This document shows, in pieces, positions 1 to 6,442 of a DNA stretch of 11,414 nt. Below the pieces are notes generated by a model. It worked only from the letters and a program-made list of their open reading frames with translations, was not told the DNA's origin and searched no databases. Both the position numbers and the translations under genes were made by a program. How positions within the stretch are numbered: position 1 is the first letter of the stretch; every line of letters begins with the position of its first letter. The stretch comes from an uncultured Oscillospiraceae bacterium (GTDB lineage: Bacteria; Bacillota; Clostridia; Oscillospirales; Oscillospiraceae), in the NCBI GenBank assembly GCA_934597345.1, contig CAKTRJ010000049.1, positions 1 to 11,414 on the forward strand. Direction: 5' to 3'.

Positions 1-1307
1 TCCTTGACCACCTCGGGGCCGATCTCCCAGCCGATCATCAGGGACATCAGCAGCGCACCCAGAGGCATCATAACACCCTCAGACAGCATATCCCAGAAGT
101 CCAGCCAGTCGGCGGCCCAGGTCTGGGGATTCTCAATGCCCAGCAGGTCTGCCGGTGCGATGCCGGCACCGCCCAGGCAGTCGGCGCACACCAGAATGCA
201 GCCCAGACCAACCAGTGCGGCGGCGATCAGGCTATAGGGCTTACGCTTGTCGCCCTTACCGGCTTCACGAGCCTTGTCGACGAAGTGGGCCACGATGACC
301 TCCAGCAGGGAGATGGAGGAGGAAATAGCGGCAAAGACCACCAGCAGATAGAACAGGATGCCGAAGATGGGGCCAACAGCGCCCATGTTGTGGAACACGT
401 TCTGCATGGTGATGAACAGCAGGGACGGGCCGCCCAGCGCGCCGTCGGGATCCAGAGCGAAACGGCCGGGGATCACGCACAGGCCGGCCATCAGGGCCAC
501 CAGGGTATCCATGACCACAATGAGGATGGCGTTCTTTTCCAGATTCTCCTTCTTATCCAGGTAGGAGCCGTAGGTGATCATGGCGCCCATACCCAGAGAC
601 AGGGAGAAGAACATCTGGCCGCCGGCGGTGGAAAGGACTTCAAAGAAGCTGGGTGCCTCGGCAATAACGCCGTTGGCCACGGACCAGCCGGGGATAAACA
701 TGTACTTCAGGCCGTCCACAGCGCCGGGCAGGGTGCAGGCGCGGATGATGCAGATCAGCAGGGCCACAAACAGGGCGGGCATGCCGATGGAGCAGACCTT
801 TTCGATACCGCCGCCGATACCGCCCATAACGATGATCATGGTCAGGGCCACGAAGATCAGGCCATAGATGATGGCCTCGACAGGGTTGCCCATGAAGGCG
901 CCGAAGATCTCGCCGCCGTTCATGCCATTGGAGCCGAAGCCGGCGCCGAACAGGTCGCCCACGTTCAGGACGGTGTACTTGATGCAGTAGCCGCCCAGCG
1001 CGCAGTAGAAGAACAGGATGAAGAACGCGGACAGGATGCCCAGCCAGCCCATCCAGCTGAACTTCTTGCTGAGCACCTTATAGGCGCCAACAGCACCGTG
1101 ACCGGTCTTACGGCCCAGGGCCAGCTCGCCCACCATAACGATGAAGCCGCAGCAGACCGCCAGGATCAGGTAGATGATAAGGAACGTGAAGCCGCCGCAG
1201 GCGCCCATCTTATTGGGGAAGCCCCAGATATTGCCCAGACCGACCGCCGAACCGACAGCGGCCATCAGGAATCCAAAATTGGATCCAAAGCCTTTTCTTT
1301 CTTCCAT
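1..1307 (-). CDS. Na+-coupled amino-acid transporter, NSS/SNF family (3' end outside window)
   Basis: Reading leftward from the ATG at 1307 gives 435 uninterrupted codons with no stop before the window edge. The protein begins MEERKGFGSNFGFLMAAVGS and is strongly hydrophobic throughout. The unwound TM1 motif AVGLGNIWGFP (residues 21-31) is diagnostic of the neurotransmitter:sodium symporter family, which imports amino acids with Na+ across the cytoplasmic membrane. TM8 has FAAISSSI, with A326, S329 and S330 matching the LeuT Na2-site residues. D267 in TM7 sits where LeuT has the Na1-site Asn, and N26 matches LeuT N27. Gly29 replaces the LeuT extracellular-gate Arg. The 435 visible residues are nearly the full length of the 11-TM bacterial members (about 440-460), so only a few C-terminal residues should be missing. 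The start has a strong SD (AAGGAGAG, about 5 bases upstream). The substrate cannot be read from the sequence. Confidence 0.93.
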   Translation of the reverse strand, partial: MEERKGFGSNFGFLMAAVGSAVGLGNIWGFPNKMGACGGFTFLIIYLILAVCCGFIVMVGELALGRKTGHGAVGAYKVLSKKFSWMGWLGILSAFFILFFYCALGGYCIKYTVLNVGDLFGAGFGSNGMNGGEIFGAFMGNPVEAIIYGLIFVALTMIIVMGGIGGGIEKVCSIGMPALFVALLICIIRACTLPGAVDGLKYMFIPGWSVANGVIAEAPSFFEVLSTAGGQMFFSLSLGMGAMITYGSYLDKKENLEKNAILIVVMDTLVALMAGLCVIPGRFALDPDGALGGPSLLFITMQNVFHNMGAVGPIFGILFYLLVVFAAISSSISLLEVIVAHFVDKAREAGKGDKRKPYSLIAAALVGLGCILVCADCLGGAGIAPADLLGIENPQTWAADWLDFWDMLSEGVMMPLGALLMSLMIGWEIGPEVVK

Positions 1308-1450
1308 TGTTTTCTCTCCTTAATACTTAGTTACCGTCCGGGGAAAATTACGGTATGCTGTGAGTTTACTATTTTCGGGAGCGGCTGTAAATAAGGCAGA
1401 GCTGTTCTTAACGCGGCCGTTGCGTGGCGGTATTTTTCCTTTATCCTCCC

Positions 1451-1479
1451 CTTATAAAAAACCCGTTATTTGTGAACAA
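1451..1479 (-). promoter_or_regulatory. Putative promoter of the NSS transporter gene
   Basis: On the minus strand, TTGTTC (1479-1474) and TATAAG (1456-1451) are separated by exactly 17 bases. Transcription would start near 1444 and give a leader of roughly 135 bases. That leader contains a 6-bp inverted repeat (TACCGT/ACGGTA, 1332-1355) just upstream of the SD. I recognise no riboswitch class in the leader. The -35 element is weak (3/6), which fits the activator-like palindrome overlapping it. Confidence 0.5.
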
Positions 1480-1488
1480 AATCACAAA
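1469..1488. promoter_or_regulatory. Perfect Crp/Fnr-type operator palindrome
   Basis: TTTGTGA, a 6-base spacer (ACAAAA), then TCACAAA is a perfect 7+7 inverted repeat. It contains the TGTGA-N6-TCACA core recognised by Crp-type regulators. It overlaps the -35 hexamer of the predicted transporter promoter, with its centre about 35 bases before the predicted start. Its outer A-tract touches the terminator of the neighbouring two-component operon. Which Crp/Fnr-family protein would bind, and whether it activates or represses, cannot be read from the window. Confidence 0.5.
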
Positions 1489-1517
1489 AAGACCTCCGCT
1501 TGGCACGGAGGTCTTTT
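1487..1517 (-). terminator. Rho-independent terminator of the kdpDE-like operon
   Basis: A GC-rich 8-bp stem (GACCTCCG/CGGAGGTC) extended by four A-T pairs encloses a 7-base loop. It is followed by a T-run in the minus-strand direction, about 40 bases past the response-regulator stop codon. The symmetric A/T flanks could allow termination in both directions, but only a minus-strand gene precedes it. Confidence 0.88.
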
Positions 1518-1558
1518 GTCCATATTATGTAATTTTCGTGAGAAGAAATTTTTGGGGT

Positions 1559-2266
1559 TCAATCGCCTTCCCGCATGCGATAACCCACGCCCACCTCGGT
1601 AAAGAGATACTCGGGATGGCTGGGATCTTTTTCCACCTTGCGGCGGATATTGGCCATGTTGACCCGGAGGATCTGGTTGTCGGTCTTGGCCTTGGGGCCC
1701 CACAGCTCGCGGATGATGAAGTCATAGGTCAGCACCTTGCCGGCGTATTTGCCCAGCAGGGCCACGATCTTATACTCGTTGACGGTGAGCTTGGCATTCT
1801 CGCCGTGCATCAGCACCTGATGCTTGTCATAGTCGATGGTCAGGTCGCCGGTGGTGAACTTGCCGGACTGGGCGATCTGGGGATCGGACAGGGTGGTGCG
1901 GGTGTGGCGGATGGCGGTGCGGATGCGGGCCAGCAGCTCGGAGGTGCCGAAGGGCTTGGAGATATAGTCGTCGGCGCCGTAGTCCAGCGCCTCCACCTTA
2001 TCATGCTCATGGTGCCGGGCGGAAACCACCACCACCGGCAGGCTGGACCATTTGCGGACGGATTTCAGCACCTCGATGCCGTCCATATCCGGCAGGCCCA
2101 GATCCAGAATGATCAGGTCGGGACAGTGTGAGGAGATCATGGTCAGTGCCTCCTCACCGCTGCGCACCACAATGGTGTCATAGCCGTTGGCCGTCAGGAT
2201 CATGGAGATGAAATTGCTGATGCTCTGCTCATCCTCTACGATCAGTACCTTGTCTTTAATCTTCAT
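1559..2266 (-). CDS. kdpE: KdpE-like response regulator, OmpR/PhoB family
   Basis: A 235-residue DNA-binding response regulator of full family length. The receiver domain (about residues 5-118) has the acidic pair E11/D12, phosphoacceptor D55 in LIILDLGLPDMDG, S82 and K104 in SKPF. The C-terminal winged helix (about 130-232) contains LTVNEYKIVALL, the recognition-helix region NQILRVNMANIRRKVE, and the ending FTEVGVGYRM typical of OmpR/KdpE members. It is predicted to be phosphorylated by the adjacent histidine kinase and to bind direct-repeat DNA. Its ATG lies 11 bases inside the kinase gene, so translation is probably coupled; an SD (GGAGGAGG) lies 9 bases upstream. The closest resemblance is KdpE, but no potassium-uptake genes are visible, so the regulon is inferred by family only. 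A terminator follows. Confidence 0.9.
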   Translation of the reverse strand: MKIKDKVLIVEDEQSISNFISMILTANGYDTIVVRSGEEALTMISSHCPDLIILDLGLPDMDGIEVLKSVRKWSSLPVVVVSARHHEHDKVEALDYGADDYISKPFGTSELLARIRTAIRHTRTTLSDPQIAQSGKFTTGDLTIDYDKHQVLMHGENAKLTVNEYKIVALLGKYAGKVLTYDFIIRELWGPKAKTDNQILRVNMANIRRKVEKDPSHPEYLFTEVGVGYRMREGD

Positions 2267-3389
2267 GGTCGTCTTCCTCCTCCATAGGTAATTCTATCAC
2301 AAACCGTGCCCCGCCGTGACGGGAGACGTTTTCGCCGCGAATGGTGCCGTCATGGGCCTGCATCACCGTCTTGCATACGGACAGGCCGATGCCCATGTTG
2401 CGCTTGCGGTCGCCCTGCTGGCTCTGGTGGGCACTGCTGTCAAAGAGATTATCCAGCTTGTCGTGGGCGATGCCCACGCCGTTGTCCTCCACGGTGATGC
2501 GGGCCATATCGTCATGCCGCTCCAGCGTCACGTCGATCTCCGTGGCGCCCTCGCCGTGGATGGCGGCGTTTTCCAGCAGGTTCAGCAGCACCTGCTCGAT
2601 CAGCAGCTCGTCCATGGGCACCAGCAGCACCTCCTGGGGCAGATGGACATGCACCGGCAGCTGATTGCCGCGCTTGGTGAACTTGGCCACCGCGCCCTCG
2701 ATGACCTCCTCGGCCACGGCCAGCGTCTTGGTGACCTTGGTGTCGTCGCCCTGTGCGCCGATGCGGGTGATGGACAGCAGGTTCTCTACGATGCGGATCA
2801 GCCAGCGGGCGTCCTCGTTGGCGGCGGACACCAGCTGGTGCCGCTGCTCCGCTGTCAGCGTCTCCTCCTGCTCCATCAGAACGTCGGTGGCGCCCACAAT
2901 GCCGGTCAGCGGCGTGCGGATGTCGTGGGACACCGCCCGCAGCAGATTGGAATGGATGCGCTCCCGCTCGGCCTCACGCTTCAGGATCTCTACCTGCTTG
3001 GCGCGGCTGGTCAGCATGCCGGTGACCACCGAGATGAACATCATGACGATAAACGTCAGCGGGAAGCCCGCCAGCGTGAAGCTGATCTCCCAGTACGGCT
3101 CGGTAAACACATAGTCCACGCACAGCACGCCGGTGACGGCGATAAGGATGCTGAACAGATACCCGTCCGTCAGCAGCGCCGTCAGAAACACATCCAGAAA
3201 GAAGATCACCGCCACATAGCTGGTATCTCTGTGGGTATCCACCGACCGCAACAGCAGACACAGCACCACCGTGACGAAAAACAGCGCCGCCGAAATGATG
3301 AAATCCTTTCCCGAGTACAGCAGAGAGCTGTGAAATATCTTCTTCTTTTTCGTCCACTGTCCCGGCCACGGGATGTTCCATTTTTTCAC
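2256..3389 (-). CDS. kdpD: Short KdpD-like sensor histidine kinase (no N-terminal KdpD/USP domains)
   Basis: A 377-residue membrane kinase. After a short basic N-terminus, four hydrophobic segments (about residues 29-47, 57-73, 77-93 and 104-126) match the DUF4118 membrane domain of KdpD, including the signature DYVFTEPYWEISF (92-104). A linker (129-146) leads to the HisKA box with H155 in VSHDIRTPLTG. The ATPase domain has the N-box N270/N274, the G1 box DNGVGI (302-307) and the G2 box MGIGLS (332-337), so it should be an active kinase. Classical KdpD has about 370 extra cytoplasmic N-terminal residues, absent here; the gene opens directly before the membrane domain. The start is GTG at 3389, supported by an SD (GAGGGGAG, about 4 bases upstream). 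Its signal is unknown; potassium or membrane stress is inferred only from the family. Confidence 0.88.
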   Translation of the reverse strand: MKKWNIPWPGQWTKKKKIFHSSLLYSGKDFIISAALFFVTVVLCLLLRSVDTHRDTSYVAVIFFLDVFLTALLTDGYLFSILIAVTGVLCVDYVFTEPYWEISFTLAGFPLTFIVMMFISVVTGMLTSRAKQVEILKREAERERIHSNLLRAVSHDIRTPLTGIVGATDVLMEQEETLTAEQRHQLVSAANEDARWLIRIVENLLSITRIGAQGDDTKVTKTLAVAEEVIEGAVAKFTKRGNQLPVHVHLPQEVLLVPMDELLIEQVLLNLLENAAIHGEGATEIDVTLERHDDMARITVEDNGVGIAHDKLDNLFDSSAHQSQQGDRKRNMGIGLSVCKTVMQAHDGTIRGENVSRHGGARFVIELPMEEEDDHED

Positions 3390-3429
3390 GCGCTCCCCTC
3401 CTCTGCGCCCAACGCCGTAATTATTCTGT

Positions 3430-3438
3430 ATTGTATCA
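3430..3438 (-). promoter_or_regulatory. Extended -10 promoter element of the kdpDE-like operon
   Basis: The minus strand reads TG-A-TACAAT (3438-3430), an extended -10 with five of six consensus bases. No -35 hexamer occurs at a normal distance; direct repeats occupy that region instead. This is the pattern of an activator-dependent promoter. The predicted start is near 3423, with the GTG start codon about 34 bases downstream. Confidence 0.6.
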
Positions 3439-3445
3439 CAGATTC

Positions 3446-3474
3446 TTGTTAATGTGTTGTTAAAATGTTGTTAA
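3446..3474 (-). promoter_or_regulatory. Three TTAACAA direct repeats with 11-bp period (response-regulator box)
   Basis: TTAACAA occurs on the minus strand at 3474-3468, 3463-3457 and 3452-3446, each start exactly 11 bases from the next. OmpR/PhoB-family regulators bind tandem half-sites at one helical turn; the Bacillus PhoP box is TT(A/T/C)ACA at about 11-bp spacing. The array replaces the -35 region of the kdpDE-like promoter. It is therefore a good candidate for autoregulation by the adjacent regulator or control by a PhoP-type paralogue. Confidence 0.65.
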
Positions 3475-3528
3475 GAGGGGCCGTTTGTCCAAATTTTTAC
3501 AGGGACTTTATGGCCGCTGCGGCCGCGA

Positions 3529-3563
3529 AAAACCGGCCCCTGCCCGCAGGCATGGCCGGTTTT
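3529..3563 (-). terminator. Terminator of the small minus-strand transcript
   Basis: A perfect 10-bp outer stem (AAAACCGGCC/GGCCGGTTTT) encloses an inner hairpin (CCTGC-CC-GCAGG). In the minus-strand direction it ends in a run of five T. It separates the small transcription unit from the kdpDE-like promoter. The mirrored A/T flanks make it potentially bidirectional. Confidence 0.75.
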
Positions 3564-3655
3564 GTCGAACCGTGTATTTTAATGGAGAAATCTCCCGATA
3601 AAAAGCAAATCGCCACGGCACCGATGTGTCGTGGTTCCTTCGTAAGTGGGTGTCC

Positions 3656-3733
3656 TTACCGGTCGCTGGGCTGCCAATCGCAATCCGCGAAGATCATGTC
3701 GTCCAGATCACCCGTGATGAACTTGTTCAGCAT
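3656..3733 (-). CDS. Possible 25-residue microprotein
   Basis: Inside a predicted transcript of about 240 bases (promoter 3776-3804, terminator 3529-3563), the frame from ATG 3733 gives 25 residues. It starts MLNKFITGDLDD, continues MIFADCDWQPSDR and ends at TAA; it is acidic with one Cys and one Trp. The strong SD (AAAGGAG, 3753-3747) is 13 bases from this ATG, which is long. The same SD is ideally placed, 6 bases away, for an overlapping 10-codon ORF at 3740-3708 (MYDAEQVHHG). Either could be the translated product, or the 10-codon ORF could be a leader coupled to the longer one. I recognise no family. The unit may instead act as a small RNA, since about 90 bases follow the stop before the terminator. 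Confidence 0.35.
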   Translation of the reverse strand: MLNKFITGDLDDMIFADCDWQPSDR

Positions 3734-3775
3734 CGTACATATCACGCTCCTTTCCTATTCGTATTTTACACCTGT

Positions 3776-3804
3776 ATTATATGCCTCCCTTCCCCTTTTT
3801 GCAA
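3776..3804 (-). promoter_or_regulatory. Strong sigma-A-type promoter of the small minus-strand transcript
   Basis: TTGCAA (3804-3799) and a perfect TATAAT (3781-3776) are separated by 17 bases on the minus strand. Transcription would start near 3769, about 16 bases before the SD at 3753-3747. The next minus-strand signal downstream is the terminator at 3529-3563, so the predicted RNA is about 240 bases long. Confidence 0.7.
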
Positions 3805-3868
3805 GCTTCAATTTAGACGTATTTCACAATTATGTTGCATTTGTTTTTGGCAATTTGCACAGTGCCTC

Positions 3869-3897
3869 TTGCGTTTTTCCAAGGGACACATTATAAT
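3869..3897 (+). promoter_or_regulatory. Promoter of the mnmG-cyclase-murT-gatD gene group
   Basis: TTGCGT (3869-3874) and a perfect TATAAT (3892-3897) are 17 bases apart. The predicted start near 3904 gives a leader of about 30 bases before the mnmG ATG. No other strong promoter was noticed between mnmG and gatD, and those genes are almost contiguous, so this probably drives all four. Confidence 0.7.
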
Positions 3898-3918
3898 ATA
3901 TAATGGAATTTTAGGTTA

Positions 3919-3933
3919 ACGCGGGGGTCGCGT
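3919..3933 (+). promoter_or_regulatory. Unusual mnmG ribosome-binding site inside a small hairpin
   Basis: ACGCG-GGGGT-CGCGT is a perfect 5-bp inverted repeat ending at the base before the mnmG ATG. The only SD-like sequence, GGGGG (3923-3927), lies at the top of the stem and in the loop. The other well-supported starts here use open GGAGG-type sites, so mnmG initiation may be structure-controlled or simply weak. Confidence 0.4.
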
Positions 3934-5799
3934 ATGAAAGAGTTTATTGCGGGACAATTTGATATTGCCGTCATCGGCGCGGGCCATGCCGGCATTGAGG
4001 CGGCGCTGGCCGCGGCGCGGCTGGGACTGGAGACCGTGTGCTTTACCATCAATCTGGACGCGGTGGGCAACATGCCCTGCAACCCGGCCATCGGCGGCAC
4101 AGGAAAGGGCCATCTGGTGCGGGAGCTGGACGCTCTGGGCGGCGAGATGGCCAAAGCGGCGGACAGGGCCTGTATCCAGTACCGGATGCTGAACCGGGGC
4201 AAGGGCCCCGCCGTATGGTCCCTGCGGGCCCAGGCCGACCGCCGGGAGTATCAGAAGGTGATGAAGCACATACTGGAGCGCCAGCCTCACCTGACGGTGC
4301 GGCAGGGCGAGGTGGTGGACCTCCGGGCGGAGGACGGTCATGTGTCGCAGGTGGTGCTGCGGACGGGGGCGGTATTTCAGGTGAAGGCCGCTGTTATCTG
4401 CTCCGGCACCTACCTCCACGGGCGCACCATCATCGGCGAGTGCATCGAGGAGAGTGGCCCCGACGGCATGCATGCCGCCACGGCGCTGACGGAGCGCCTG
4501 CTGGCGCTGGGACTGCCCCTGCGGCGGTTCAAGACCGGCACGCCGCCCCGGGTCAACGCCCGGACGGTGGACTTCAGCAAAATGGAGCTTCAGGAGGGCG
4601 ACCCCTCTCCCCTGCCCTTCAGCTTTGAGACGGCGCAGCCGCCGGAGAACCGGGCGGTGTGCTATCTCACCTACACCAATGAGGAGACCCACCGGATCAT
4701 CCGGGAGAATCTGGATCGCAGCCCCATTTACAGCGGCGTCATCGAGGGCGTCGGCCCCCGGTACTGCCCGTCCATCGAGACGAAGGTGGTGCGCTTTGCC
4801 GACAAACCCCGGCATCAGCTGTTTATCGAGCCTATGGGCCTGGACACAGAGGAGTTGTACATTCAGGGCTTCTCCTCCTCCCTGCCGGAGGAAATTCAAA
4901 TCCAAATGCTGCACACCATCCCCGGACTGGAACACGCGGTGATGACCCGGCCCGCCTACGCCATCGAGTATGACTGCATCGACCCGCTGGCGCTGAAGCC
5001 TACGCTGGAAACGAAGGCCGTGGCGGGGCTGTACGGCGCGGGACAGTTCAACGGCTCCTCCGGCTATGAGGAGGCGGCGGTGCAGGGCTTTGTGGCGGGC
5101 GTCAACGCGGCGCTGGCGCTGCTGGGCCGCGAGCCGCTGGTGCTGAAGCGCAGCGAAAGCTACATCGGCACCCTCATCGACGATCTGGTGACGAAGGGCA
5201 CCGAGGAGCCCTACCGCATGATGACCAGCCGCTCGGAGTACCGGCTGGTGCTGCGGCAGGATAACGCCGACCAGCGGCTGACGGCCATCGGCCACCGCAT
5301 CGGTCTGGTCAGCGATGAGCGGCTGGCGGCGGTGAAGGCCAAGTACACCGCCGTGGCGCAGGAGATCAGGCGGCTGGAGCGCACCGGCATCCCCGGCAGC
5401 GGCGCGCTGAACGCCCTGCTGACGGAACGGGGCACCACCCCCGTCAACGACGGGTGCCGTCTCATCGACCTGCTGCGGCGGCCCCAGCTCAGCTATGCCG
5501 ATCTGCGGCCCTTCGATCCCGCGCCCCAGACATTGGCGGCGGACGTGGTGGAGCAGGTGGAGATCACCGTGAAGTACGAGGGCTACATCCAGCGGCAGCA
5601 GAAGCAGGTGGAGGAATTCGAGCGGCTGGAGCGCCGCCTGCTGCCGGAGGATATCAACTATGACCACATTCAGGGACTGCGGCTGGAGGCACGGGAAAAG
5701 CTCAGCGCCATCCGGCCCCGCAGTCTGGGACAGGCCGGGCGCATCTCCGGCGTGTCCCCCGCCGACATGGCGGCGCTGATGATCTATCTGGGAAAATAA
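3934..5799 (+). CDS. mnmG: tRNA uridine-5-carboxymethylaminomethyl modification enzyme MnmG (GidA)
   Basis: A 621-residue FAD-dependent enzyme of normal length. With MnmE it installs the (carboxymethyl)aminomethyl group on C5 of wobble uridine-34 in certain tRNAs. The N-terminal Rossmann motif [12 protein letters not shown] (residues 13-24) binds [21 protein letters not shown] carries the conserved C49, and [12 protein letters not shown] carries C278, matching the two catalytically important cysteines of E. coli Mnm[10 protein letters not shown] and the C-terminal helical domain ending in [17 protein letters not shown] (MnmE-binding region) are present. In many Firmicutes mnmG sits beside mnmE near oriC; here it instead leads a cluster with a cyclase-family hydrolase (13-base gap) and murT/gatD. 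No frameshift or missing motif was seen. Confidence 0.97.
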   Translation: MKEFIAGQFDIAVIGAGHAGIEAALAAARLGLETVCFTINLDAVGNMPCNPAIGGTGKGHLVRELDALGGEMAKAADRACIQYRMLNRGKGPAVWSLRAQADRREYQKVMKHILERQPHLTVRQGEVVDLRAEDGHVSQVVLRTGAVFQVKAAVICSGTYLHGRTIIGECIEESGPDGMHAATALTERLLALGLPLRRFKTGTPPRVNARTVDFSKMELQEGDPSPLPFSFETAQPPENRAVCYLTYTNEETHRIIRENLDRSPIYSGVIEGVGPRYCPSIETKVVRFADKPRHQLFIEPMGLDTEELYIQGFSSSLPEEIQIQMLHTIPGLEHAVMTRPAYAIEYDCIDPLALKPTLETKAVAGLYGAGQFNGSSGYEEAAVQGFVAGVNAALALLGREPLVLKRSESYIGTLIDDLVTKGTEEPYRMMTSRSEYRLVLRQDNADQRLTAIGHRIGLVSDERLAAVKAKYTAVAQEIRRLERTGIPGSGALNALLTERGTTPVNDGCRLIDLLRRPQLSYADLRPFDPAPQTLAADVVEQVEITVKYEGYIQRQQKQVEEFERLERRLLPEDINYDHIQGLRLEAREKLSAIRPRSLGQAGRISGVSPADMAALMIYLGK

Positions 5800-5812
5800 G
5801 GAGGGCAAACCG

Positions 5813-6439
5813 ATGAAGGTCTACGATCTGACCCACACCATCAAAAACGACATGCCGGTGTATCCCGGCACGGAGCAGCCGAAGCTGACCACCGCTTGCA
5901 CCATCGAAGCGGCGGGCTATCGGGAGACGCTGCTGCACATGTTCTCCCACACCGGTACCCACATGGACGCCCCGGCCCATATGCTGCTGGACGGCGCGGC
6001 ACTGGACAGCTACGGCGCGGACAAATTCACCGGAACAGCGGTAGTGGTGGACTGCCGGGGACAGGCGGCCATTACCCTTCCCCTGCTGCAAGGCTATGAC
6101 CTGAACGGCGTGGACTTCGTGCTGTTCTGCACTGGATGGGACAAAAAGTGGGGCAGCCCCGAATACTATGAGGGTTTCCCCTGTCTGACAGCCGACGCGG
6201 CGGCGTATCTAGCCGCGCTGCCCTTAAAGGGCGTGGGCGAGGATACCATCTCGCTGGATCCCTGCGACAGCACGGACTTCCCCAACCACATCACGCTGCT
6301 GGGTGCGAACTTCGTCAACACGGAGAATCTGACGGGGCTGGACGCCTTGATCGGACGGCGGTTCACCTTTGTGACACTGCCGCTGAAATTTGAAAATTCT
6401 GATGGCTGCTCCTGCCGCGCCATCGCAATGGAGGAATGA
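5813..6439 (+). CDS. Cyclase/kynurenine-formamidase-family metal-dependent hydrolase
   Basis: A 208-residue protein of the Pfam cyclase family (PF04199), which includes bacterial kynurenine formamidase KynB, isatin hydrolase and various amide or ester hydrolases. The metal-binding signature HTGTHMDAPAH is present (H46, H50, D52, H56). The distal ligands H159 (PNHITLLG) and E171 (TENLTGL) also match the family. The N-terminus DLTHTIKNDMPVYPG is characteristic. It has no signal peptide, so it should be cytoplasmic. The start has a strong SD (GGAGGG, 7 bases upstream) 13 bases after mnmG, and its 3' end supplies the SD for murT. The substrate is unknown. No other tryptophan-catabolism gene is nearby, so a specific KynB assignment is not supported. 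Confidence 0.88.
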   Translation: MKVYDLTHTIKNDMPVYPGTEQPKLTTACTIEAAGYRETLLHMFSHTGTHMDAPAHMLLDGAALDSYGADKFTGTAVVVDCRGQAAITLPLLQGYDLNGVDFVLFCTGWDKKWGSPEYYEGFPCLTADAAAYLAALPLKGVGEDTISLDPCDSTDFPNHITLLGANFVNTENLTGLDALIGRRFTFVTLPLKFENSDGCSCRAIAMEE

Positions 6440-6442
6440 TAC

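Larger units (their letters stand above)
3390..3933. other. 544-base intergenic region with three transcription starts
   Basis: No conventional gene fills this region. From left to right it holds the kdpDE-like promoter with phased repeats, a terminator hairpin, a short minus-strand transcript with micro-ORFs, that transcript's promoter, and the divergent mnmG promoter with its leader. The part nearest mnmG (about 3750-3920) is clearly AT-rich compared with the surrounding coding DNA. No DnaA-box cluster was seen, although mnmG lies near oriC in many bacteria. Confidence 0.7.

Noticed and set aside
285..1394. Long plus-strand ORF (369 codons) opposite the transporter gene
   Set aside because: The minus strand encodes a clear NSS transporter through the same bases. 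The plus-strand product is a His/Gln/Asp-rich low-complexity sequence typical of antisense reading of GC-rich genes.
1308..1444. Possible riboswitch in the transporter leader
   Set aside because: Only a 6-bp inverted repeat is visible. I could not match glycine, lysine, T-box or other riboswitch core motifs.
2316..3452. Plus-strand ORF (378 codons) antisense to the histidine kinase
   Set aside because: It mirrors kdpD codon bias, is rich in His/Gln/Leu, and has no SD or recognisable domain.
3626..3919. Plus-strand ORF of 97 codons in the intergenic region
   Set aside because: It runs through the small unit's promoter and the mnmG promoter, has no SD, and its product shows no domain.
3841..3933. 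Possible origin of replication, because mnmG is often near oriC
   Set aside because: No TTATCCACA-type DnaA boxes were found and no dnaA, rpmH, rnpA, yidC or rsmG gene is nearby.
3916..5808. Minus-strand ORF of 630 codons antisense to mnmG
   Set aside because: mnmG is unmistakable on the plus strand. The antisense product is Arg/His/Gln-rich with no domain or start signal.
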